Source: Candidatus Krumholzibacteriia bacterium
Lineage (GTDB): Bacteria; Krumholzibacteriota; Krumholzibacteriia; LZORAL124-64-63
NCBI GenBank assembly: GCA_030590265.1
Contig: JAUUYW010000073.1
Span: 1-11,450 of the forward strand
Reading direction: 5' to 3'
Length of the DNA: 11,450 nucleotides
Shown: in pieces, positions 6,279-11,450 of the stretch
Position numbering within the stretch: the stretch's first letter is position 1
How the letters are laid out: the number at the start of each line of letters is the position of its first letter
The notes under the pieces: generated by a model
The model's input: only the letters and a program-made list of their open reading frames with translations
The model's database searches: none
Told to the model about the DNA's origin: nothing
Translations under genes and position numbers: made by a program

Positions 6279-8423
6279 TTAACGGTGAGACCGAAGATTC
6301 TGCAAAGCCTGTCGAAGGCGGGCATTTTGGGGAGCTAGACGTACAGCTTCGGTGAGGGCCGTGATGGCTTCTGAGTGGCGTCCCAAGCGTTGGAGTGCAA
6401 GACTGTGGTTGGCCCAGGCCTGGAAATTTCCAGGTTGTAATTTCCGAGCCTTGGCAAAGAGTTTTTGTGCACTTTCATAATCCCGCAAATTCATCTGACA
6501 AACACCGGCATTGAGGAAGGATCCACCCAGACGGGGATTGATTTCCAGTGCTTTTTGAAAGTGAAGCAAGGCAGCTGCCGGTTGATTCTTTTGCAGCAGG
6601 AGATTGCCCAGATTGTGGCTGATTTGAGGGTGATTGGGGCAAAGGGCAAGTCCCTTGCGCAGATAGGTTTCCTGCTCTGACTGGAGACCCGCAAGACCTG
6701 CCAGGGCAGCCTGGGCAGCCCATTGGTCAGCCTGTTTGGTTTTAGAATCATTGTTTCTGGAAAGTTGCCCATCAATTCGGGCGAAACGGGCCAGGGCTTG
6801 TTCTTTTTCCGGTGATGGAATTTGGTTGGAACGAGCCAGGAGAACTCCGGCCGGATCGGCAAAACGAACCTCCCAGCCTGGGGATTGAAGAAGGCGCTGA
6901 AGCAAGGGGTGGAAGGCACCACCGCCCAGGGTAAGAAGAATTTGCTGGGTGCCTGATTGATCCAGGATGGTCAGGGCATCAGGTCCGGCTTGGCGCAATT
7001 TCTGATACTGCAACCAAGTAAGGGCGCTGTAGGCCTCTGTCCGACCGTCAATGAAGACTTTTGCTTTGCCTCGGGAAAGTGACAAGGAGGCAGCGTCCAC
7101 ATTGGCAAAGAGTCGGGTCCCTTCTGACAAAGAAAGCAGCTTGGTTGCTTCAAAAGGATAACGGGCCACAGTGGCACCGGTGCCAAAACGTCGGCTTTGT
7201 CCTTCGGCCAGGTAAAAACTGTCACTGATCATACCAGACCATAACCAGCCAGTCAGGGCCAGGGTCATCAGAATGGGCAAAGCTACAGCTGGGCCACTTC
7301 GGAATGGCAATTTGGGGAATCTGGCCAATGGCAACAGCCTGAATCCCTGGAAACCGGTGTGCAAAAGAATGAACGCCACCGCATAAATGCCAATATTGCG
7401 TTGGGCAGCCACTGTAGCAATTGCCGCCAGCAGCCAAATAACCACTCGCAGCAGGCTCAGTTTACGCCAACTCACAATCAAAAGGGTCACTCCCCAAACC
7501 AGGCTGACTTTGAAAGCCAGAATGGTGAGGTGCAAACCATTGGAGGTTTCCAAAAGTGGTTGCAACTCGGAGATGGAGGACTGTATGTCCACTTCGCTGG
7601 TGGAGAACTGTGACAGCGCTTTCAGGGGATAGATCAAACCTTGCCAGCCATTGGGAGTCAGCAGAAGCGTGCTAACAAGGAGGCCCGTTCCGCCCAACAT
7701 CCGTTTGAGGCCGGGACGGGGGAGCTGAGATCCAGGAATATAGCCCAGCAGGCCACTCAACAACCAAAGGATGGGCGCCAAAGCGCTGAAACCATGAAGT
7801 TGGGCCCAAAGCAGCGTCACCAGGAAAGCTGGGCCCTCCCTCCGGAGGATTCCTGCCCAAGGATTGTCGGACCGGGGTTTGGGAATAGGAGATTCCGCCA
7901 GTCTTACAACCAAAACCAGGAGAGCATAGGAAATCAATTCAGGGCGCAGAAGCAGACGGGTCCAGAGGAGTAAGATGCCCAACATTATCCCGGGAGCAAG
8001 CCAGAACAGCTGGGTGGCAGGACGTTTCCAGGGTTTATCCACCAACAAAAGGATCATCAACAGCACCAAACTCAACAAAACTCTCAGGATTACCCAGCGC
8101 TCAATACCCGCTTCAGGGTTGCCGGAGTCGGGCCCTGTGGCAGCAATCAGGATTTGAAACAACCACTCGTGATTGGTCCAGAGATGGTCCGGTTCGGTGA
8201 AGGAGTAAGTGTTGAGATGAGGGAAACCTTCCCCTTGAAGAATATCCTGACCCACCCTTTGGTGCAGCCACACATCCAACTCACCAAGACTATGCCAGGA
8301 AAAAAGGGCCCCGGTCAGCAGGGGCAGCAGCAAAGCCAGGGTAAGTGAGGCAAACAGGATCCACTGTGGGGTTCCTTGGGGGAGGGTGTCGGTTTTCAAA
8401 TTCTTTTTCAAATTCCTGGTCAT
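6279..8423 (-). CDS. Polytopic GT-C-like membrane protein with C-terminal TPR domain
   Basis: A 714-aa protein. About ten or eleven hydrophobic spans lie between residues 22 and 398, followed by a soluble region and roughly four TPRs at 567-702. The N-terminal half carries marks of a large, functionally undefined family with a GT-C (dolichyl/undecaprenyl-phosphate-sugar transferase) look. These are GELDVWLHQRVGQDIL at 47-62 (D50, W52, H54), NHEWLFQ at 84-90, LLRPELISY at 158-166, LLWAQLHGFSAL at 204-215, TPNGW at 256-260, AAQRNIGIYAV at 339-349 and KVFIDGRTEAY at 455-465. By analogy it may transfer sugars from a lipid carrier to an envelope target, but no substrate can be named and catalysis is unproven. 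The ATG start has GGAG 5 nt upstream. It is divergent from the sigma factor gene across a 320-bp spacer. Confidence 0.85.
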   Translation of the reverse strand: MTRNLKKNLKTDTLPQGTPQWILFASLTLALLLPLLTGALFSWHSLGELDVWLHQRVGQDILQGEGFPHLNTYSFTEPDHLWTNHEWLFQILIAATGPDSGNPEAGIERWVILRVLLSLVLLMILLLVDKPWKRPATQLFWLAPGIMLGILLLWTRLLLRPELISYALLVLVVRLAESPIPKPRSDNPWAGILRREGPAFLVTLLWAQLHGFSALAPILWLLSGLLGYIPGSQLPRPGLKRMLGGTGLLVSTLLLTPNGWQGLIYPLKALSQFSTSEVDIQSSISELQPLLETSNGLHLTILAFKVSLVWGVTLLIVSWRKLSLLRVVIWLLAAIATVAAQRNIGIYAVAFILLHTGFQGFRLLPLARFPKLPFRSGPAVALPILMTLALTGWLWSGMISDSFYLAEGQSRRFGTGATVARYPFEATKLLSLSEGTRLFANVDAASLSLSRGKAKVFIDGRTEAYSALTWLQYQKLRQAGPDALTILDQSGTQQILLTLGGGAFHPLLQRLLQSPGWEVRFADPAGVLLARSNQIPSPEKEQALARFARIDGQLSRNNDSKTKQADQWAAQAALAGLAGLQSEQETYLRKGLALCPNHPQISHNLGNLLLQKNQPAAALLHFQKALEINPRLGGSFLNAGVCQMNLRDYESAQKLFAKARKLQPGNFQAWANHSLALQRLGRHSEAITALTEAVRLAPQNARLRQALQNLRSHR

Positions 8424-8743
8424 GCAAGCTCCGGTCTAAAATGGAAACTATCAATCTAGTACCCAAGACATCGAAGAAAAAAACAAATTTTAATTTGACA
8501 AAGTGACTGCGAATGCAGAAGTGGATTGACAAAATGTCAGAATCTGGAGTTCTGGCTTTGAATGTCAAAAAATATACAACCATCGAGCAGAAATAACCAA
8601 TTGCAGCGCAACAGGTTAATAATGTTTTGTAAAGTTCAGAAAGTTGGTGGGAATTGGTACGGATATTGTTAAGAGGATTCTAAACAGTTTGCCTCGCTAT
8701 CCCACAGCGGCGAGGTTCGAAGGAAGATGAGAGGAAAAAAAAC
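8424..8743. promoter_or_regulatory. Divergent intergenic region with clustered TGACA/TGTCA half-sites
   Basis: No gene is supported in these 320 bp, which separate the membrane/TPR gene from the sigma factor gene and are AT-rich compared with the flanks. TTGACA, the consensus -35, occurs on the plus strand at 8495-8500 and 8526-8531, and on the minus strand at 8568-8563. An inverted TGACA-AAA-TGTCA lies at 8527-8539. None of the TTGACA copies has a convincing -10 at 16-18 nt, so they may be operator half-sites rather than promoters. AATAAT-like -10 sequences lie at 8617-8623 without a matching -35. I cannot fix either promoter. Confidence 0.4.
8692..8715 (+). other. Leader stem-loop before the sigma factor gene
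   Basis: CCTCGC at 8692-8697 pairs with GCGAGG at 8710-8715, a 6-bp GC-rich stem with a 12-nt loop. It ends about 15 nt before the GAGGA ribosome site of the sigma factor gene and has no T-run, so it is not a terminator. It may be a 5' UTR structure, but chance is possible. Confidence 0.25.
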
Positions 8744-9733
8744 ATGGCCAAGACTACTAAAAACAAGACTACTAAAAAATCTACAAAAACCGCCGCCGGT
8801 TCGGCTAAAACCCGTCAAGCTGCTGCTCGAGGAAAGGCCAAGGCACGTGCCAATGCCAAGTTGGTGTCCAACCAAACTGTTCCGGCATCCCAGTTGATGA
8901 GTAATCTTGACTTGTACTTTCAGGAAGTGAAAGCTTACAACCTGCTAACTCGCGCCGAAGAGTGCGAATTGGCACGGGGAATCCACCAAAATGACAGCAC
9001 CAGCCTGCACAAATTGGTCAAGGCCAACCTGCGTTTCGTGGTCTCCATCGCCAAGGAATACGCCCACTACGGTGTACCCCTGGAAGATCTGATCAACGAA
9101 GGCAACCTGGGACTGCTGAAGGCTGCTCAACGGTTCGATGAGACCCGTGGCTTCAAGTTCATCAGTTATGCCGTGTGGTGGATTCGTCAGTCCATTCTGG
9201 CTGCCCTGGCCAACCACAGCAAGATCGTGCGCATGCCCCTGAACCGGGCCCGCGTGCTGAACCAGATCAAAAAGGCCAGTGGCGAGCTGCAACAGAAGTT
9301 GCGTCGCAAGCCCGAACCAGAAGAAATCGCCGCCAAACTGGGACTGTCCGTCTCCGAAGTGCGCGATACCTTGCCTCTGATGCAGGACAACTTCTTTCTG
9401 GATGATTTCGTCGGCAACGATGAAGACAGCACCTACCTCGATTTCCTGGAGGACGAAAAAGGCGTCGGCCCTGACAACAAGGTCATGGAAGATGACCTGA
9501 ACAGCAGCATCGGTCGCATGCTGGGTGATCTTAAAACTCGCGAAGCCAAAGTGCTGCGCCTGTATTACGGTCTGGGAACCGACAAGGAAATGACTCTGGA
9601 GGAAATTGGCCGGATCATGGGTCTGACTCGTGAGCGGATTCGGCAGATCAAGGAAGAGGCTTTTGATAAGATTCGGTCTAGCAAAACTTTCAAGTACATG
9701 CTCGACTATGCTGATGAAAATAGCATTCAATAA
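8744..9733 (+). CDS. RpoD/SigA-type sigma-70 factor with Lys/Ala-rich N-terminal tail
   Basis: A 329-aa sigma factor that directs RNA polymerase to -10/-35 promoters. Region 1.2 starts near 50 (DLYFQEVKAYNLLTRAEECELARGI). Region 2 runs about 83-160, with LVKANLRFVVSIAKEY, DLINEGNLGLLKAAQRFD and the promoter-melting segment FKFISYAVWWIRQSI. Region 3 is about 165-240. Region 4 is about 252-318 with the helix-turn-helix MTLEEIGRIMGLTRERIRQI. Region 1.1 is absent. In its place, residues 2-39 are almost wholly Lys, Ala, Thr and Arg, like a histone H1 tail. The short form resembles the primary sigma factor of Bacteroidota and relatives, so this may be the housekeeping factor; a group 2 alternative factor cannot be excluded. 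GAGGA lies about 9 nt before the ATG. The gene is monocistronic, with a strong terminator after it. Confidence 0.93.
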   Translation: MAKTTKNKTTKKSTKTAAGSAKTRQAAARGKAKARANAKLVSNQTVPASQLMSNLDLYFQEVKAYNLLTRAEECELARGIHQNDSTSLHKLVKANLRFVVSIAKEYAHYGVPLEDLINEGNLGLLKAAQRFDETRGFKFISYAVWWIRQSILAALANHSKIVRMPLNRARVLNQIKKASGELQQKLRRKPEPEEIAAKLGLSVSEVRDTLPLMQDNFFLDDFVGNDEDSTYLDFLEDEKGVGPDNKVMEDDLNSSIGRMLGDLKTREAKVLRLYYGLGTDKEMTLEEIGRIMGLTRERIRQIKEEAFDKIRSSKTFKYMLDYADENSIQ

Positions 9734-9760
9734 ATAGCCAGGGTGTTTTCCTGGAAATTG

Positions 9761-9786
9761 GGCCCCGCTTCGGCAGGGCCTTTTTT
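9761..9786 (+). terminator. Rho-independent terminator with UUCG tetraloop
   Basis: GGCCCCGC at 9761-9768 and GCAGGGCC at 9773-9780 form an 8-position stem with one C-A mismatch, closed by a C(UUCG)G tetraloop and followed by six T. It ends the sigma factor transcript. A smaller CCAGG/CCTGG hairpin precedes it at 9738-9754. The T-tract overlaps the stop codon of the opposing YigZ-family gene. Confidence 0.9.
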
Positions 9787-10432
9787 ATTTCTGTTTGGGA
9801 TCAGGGATGGGAATAGGGGAAAGTGCTCCAGCGGTGGTTTCGGTCAAAGCAGCCAAAAACCCCTCACAAGTAGAGTGAGGCAGCCAGATCTCCCAACTAA
9901 CCTCGGCACCATACTTCTCCGCTACAGTTCGTCCGCGGTTCAGATCCAACAGATGCTGGACTGTTTTTTGCCTGGCGTAAGGAAATTCAAGGTTGAATTG
10001 GCGTCCCAGCAGGACTTCCCGGTGTGGGGCCACTTCCAGCACCTTATCAGCGGCCCCGCCGTAAGCCCTGGATAGACCACCAGTCCCCAATTTGATGCCG
10101 CCAAAATAACGCACAACCACCACAACCAAATCCGTCAGCCCACTGCGCCGTATAGCTGCCAAAATGGGTTCGCCGGCGGTGCCTGAGGGTTCGCCGTCAT
10201 CATTGCGATTTTCCCATGCTTCGGGTCCCAATCCCAGGTGCCAGCCATGGCACACATGTCGGGAATCATGGTAGTGTTTGCCAGTATCGGTGATGAATTT
10301 CCGCGCTGATATTTCATCCTCGGCAGGACTGGCCAAGGCGACAAAACGGGACCGCTGGATCTTGGTTTCCACCATTGCGGTTGAACCCAGTGTAAAATAA
10401 TTATCAGGCTGTGGTTTTGCATCCATGGTCAT
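9785..10432 (-). CDS. yigZ: YigZ/IMPACT (UPF0029) family protein
   Basis: A 215-aa member of the widespread YigZ family, related to eukaryotic IMPACT, a regulator of the kinase GCN2. The bacterial role is not settled; nucleic-acid or translation-linked functions have been suggested. The N-terminal UPF0029 domain, about 22-132, carries SRFVALASPA at 28-37, HYHDSRHVCHGW at 53-64, DDGEPSGTAGEPIL at 78-91 and VVVVRYFGGIKLGTGGL at 104-120. The C-terminal part, about 145-200, corresponds to the DUF1949 ferredoxin-like domain. Length is normal for the family. It is cytoplasmic, with no signal peptide. The first ATG at 10432 and a second at 10426 both lack a clear Shine-Dalgarno, so the exact start is uncertain. 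It converges on the sigma factor gene, its stop codon lying in that gene's terminator tail. Confidence 0.95.
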   Translation of the reverse strand: MTMDAKPQPDNYFTLGSTAMVETKIQRSRFVALASPAEDEISARKFITDTGKHYHDSRHVCHGWHLGLGPEAWENRNDDGEPSGTAGEPILAAIRRSGLTDLVVVVVRYFGGIKLGTGGLSRAYGGAADKVLEVAPHREVLLGRQFNLEFPYARQKTVQHLLDLNRGRTVAEKYGAEVSWEIWLPHSTCEGFLAALTETTAGALSPIPIPDPKQK

Positions 10433-10454
10433 TAATATGATGATCCGATGTGGG

Positions 10455-10481
10455 ATTGTTAGGTGGCCAGTTTCTTGTCAA
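10455..10481 (-). promoter_or_regulatory. Candidate promoter of the YigZ-family gene
   Basis: The minus strand shows an exact -35, TTGACA (10481-10476), then 15 nt and AACAAT (10460-10455, 4/6 to consensus). The 15-nt spacing is short for sigma70. It is placed about 23 nt before the ATG, which fits a very short leader. Confidence 0.35.
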
Positions 10482-10526
10482 ATTCACAGCATTATTCTAA
10501 AGGATCCCGCCCCTGTTGGCCATATA

Positions 10527-10554
10527 TTTAGAGCCTTCCTTAAGTTCCTATATT
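10527..10554 (+). promoter_or_regulatory. Candidate promoter for the leader ORF and small barrel gene
   Basis: TTTAGA at 10527-10532 (4/6) and TATATT at 10549-10554 (5/6) are 16 nt apart. The expected transcription start near 10561 lies just before a purine-rich AGGGGGGAGG ribosome-binding-like stretch at 10565-10574. Confidence 0.4.
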
Positions 10555-10577
10555 ACAGGAGTTTAGGGGGGAGGAAA

Positions 10578-10634
10578 ATGGTCTTTTTCGGCATCCGATT
10601 TGCAACAAGATTTTTGATTATTGAAATTCCCTAA
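10578..10634 (+). CDS. Possible 18-codon leader peptide ORF
   Basis: The ATG at 10578 opens MVFFGIRFATRFLIIEIP, ending at TAA 10632-10634. It sits behind the strongest purine-rich ribosome-binding stretch in the window (AGGGGGGAGG, ending 3 nt before the ATG, which is rather close). It is 49 nt upstream of the preferred ATG of the small outer-membrane protein gene and downstream of a candidate promoter. The peptide is hydrophobic with two Arg. The frame stays open further upstream to 10425, but without a start signal. It could be an attenuating or coupling leader, or a chance ORF. Confidence 0.35.
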   Translation: MVFFGIRFATRFLIIEIP

Positions 10635-10683
10635 TCTGAAAGGCATGCAATTGCTCCCAAATCAGGAATATTATGGTTTTGTC

Positions 10684-11283
10684 ATGAAATCTGCCCTGGT
10701 GCTGCTGGTTGTTGGCTGGCTCTTGGGCTCGGTGGCTTCCAGTGAAGCGGCCACCAATGACCGCTTGAGCAAGCCTCAATCCCAATTGGGGCCATCCCTG
10801 GACTCACCTGTCTTTTTGGGATTGTACGGGCAAATCGGCACCGCCTTCGATTATGAATCGGGATTGCCAGGAGGGGGAGCTTTTATTTTGTTCCGGCCAG
10901 GTTCCGCCTCGAATTTTTTCAGTTTCCTCTACAACTGGAATACCGGGTTCATCATTCAGGCTGATTATTTGCCTGTCTCCGGGGATGACCAATACATTCT
11001 TTCTGCGGATGCGGTTTTTAGAAAATATTTTCAGGACATGCGTGACCCCGATGCCCTGGGATCAACTTTTTTCGGTTTGGGCATTGGGGCCAGCAAAGCC
11101 CAGATTTCCTCGAGCTATCGGCAAAAGTACTGGTCCTGGTTGGCCGAGGTGGGACGCGAATGGACCCTGAAGGGAAAATACATCTTTTGGGTCAAGGGGC
11201 AATATCGCCATTACAACCACGGTGGATTCGATTATTCCAATGCAACAGTTCAGGTGGGGGCAGGAATTCCCTTGCCTTGGTGA
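10684..11283 (+). CDS. Small outer-membrane beta-barrel protein, unknown function
   Basis: A 199-aa exported protein. Residues 1-22 are a signal peptide: Lys2, hydrophobic core LVLLVVGWLLGSVA, cleavage near SEA/A. From about 43 the sequence alternates hydrophobic and polar residues with many Tyr, Trp, Phe and Gly (LGLYGQIGTAFDYE, GGGAFILF, WLAEVGREWTL, KYIFWVKGQYRHYN). It ends in Trp, consistent with an eight-stranded OmpW/OmpX-sized barrel. I cannot assign a family. The ATG at 10684 is chosen because it gives the signal peptide at the N-terminus; the frame is open to a TTG at 10621. No Shine-Dalgarno is well placed, and a TATTAT -10-like hexamer lies at 10669-10674, so a leaderless message or coupling to the upstream leader ORF is possible. 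Confidence 0.75.
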   Translation: MKSALVLLVVGWLLGSVASSEAATNDRLSKPQSQLGPSLDSPVFLGLYGQIGTAFDYESGLPGGGAFILFRPGSASNFFSFLYNWNTGFIIQADYLPVSGDDQYILSADAVFRKYFQDMRDPDALGSTFFGLGIGASKAQISSSYRQKYWSWLAEVGREWTLKGKYIFWVKGQYRHYNHGGFDYSNATVQVGAGIPLPW

Positions 11284-11339
11284 TATTTGTGTTGTGCCGT
11301 GGAGAATGTTGCTGGCCTCAAATCTGCAATCCCCACTTC

Positions 11340-11450
11340 ATGACTTACCTAGAAGCACCCCCAGAAGGCTGGCAGCCTCCGTTCTGTCCGAACGGGAAAT
11401 GCAAGTTCCACAATCAGTTAATGACACAGTGGAGCTACAAAGATTTCGGA
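11340..11450 (+). CDS. 5' end of a Cys/His-motif protein, possibly a transposase (truncated by window edge)
   Basis: The ATG at 11340 opens 37 codons that run off the window. The visible protein contains PPFCPNGKCKFHNQ at 14-27, a C-x4-C-x2-H zinc-finger-like start, then WSYKDFG. This resembles my recollection of N-termini of IS-type transposases from candidate phyla, which begin with a CPNxxCxxH motif followed by a hydrophobic-aromatic stretch. No clear Shine-Dalgarno is seen before this ATG; the frame is open upstream to an in-frame GTG at 11289. Inverted repeats or a target duplication cannot be judged from this window. Confidence 0.45.
   Translation, partial: MTYLEAPPEGWQPPFCPNGKCKFHNQLMTQWSYKDFG

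Noticed and set aside
8945..9730. 261-codon minus-strand frame opposite the sigma factor
   Set aside because: An antisense shadow of a highly conserved sigma-70 coding sequence, with no start signal.
10425..10577. Upstream extension of the leader ORF to a 69-codon protein
   Set aside because: It lacks a ribosome site and would run antisense through the YigZ start region and across the candidate promoter. Only the last 18 codons have a start signal.
1..11450. CRISPR arrays, tRNA or rRNA genes, defence or toxin-antitoxin genes
   Set aside because: No repeat-spacer pattern, RNA-gene motifs or recognisable defence domains were found on either strand.

Overview
The window looks like chromosomal DNA of a Gram-negative bacterium, probably from the FCB side of the tree (for example a Krumholzibacteriota- or Eisenbacteria-like candidate phylum). 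This is inferred from gene content: the C-terminus of an outer-membrane protein resembling the SprA/Sov translocon of the type IX secretion system, an M28-fold glutaminyl cyclase, a diverged MglA-type GTPase, an MJ0042 zinc-ribbon protein, and a short primary-like sigma factor without region 1.1. No rRNA, tRNA, CRISPR array or complete mobile element is visible. Three genes appear to start with TTG and one with GTG, each behind a good Shine-Dalgarno sequence. Three other genes have no usable Shine-Dalgarno.

Layout: (1) 2-2515, plus strand: SprA-like beta-barrel end, glutaminyl cyclase overlapping it by 11 nt, then a zinc-ribbon protein closed by a strong hairpin terminator. (2) 2519-2959, minus strand: a 146-aa protein of unknown family. 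(3) 3203-5795, plus strand: degenerate MglA-like GTPase, an eight-TPR protein with its own probable promoter next to a tandem 12-mer, and uppP (undecaprenyl-diphosphate phosphatase). (4) 5803-8423, minus strand: a 714-aa GT-C-like multi-pass membrane protein with C-terminal TPRs, then a single-domain CheY-like receiver. (5) 8424-8743: a 320-bp divergent intergenic region. (6) 8744-9786, plus strand: RpoD/SigA-type sigma factor with a lysine/alanine-rich N-terminal tail, ended by a UUCG-loop terminator. (7) 9785-10432, minus strand: YigZ/IMPACT family protein. (8) 10527-11283, plus strand: probable promoter, an 18-codon leader ORF, and a small outer-membrane beta-barrel protein. (9) 11340 to the edge: the first 37 codons of a Cys/His-motif protein, perhaps a transposase.

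Envelope functions dominate: outer-membrane translocon, pyroglutamate formation on exported proteins, carrier-lipid recycling, a polytopic GT-C-like protein and a small barrel. The most suggestive pairing is the SprA-like gene with the glutaminyl cyclase. In Bacteroidota, which use SprA-type secretion, exported proteins are often capped with N-terminal pyroglutamate. Translational coupling of the two genes here would fit a shared export role, but that is inference. The degenerate GTPase, the 146-aa unknown protein and the possible leaderless TPR promoter are the other points most worth checking.
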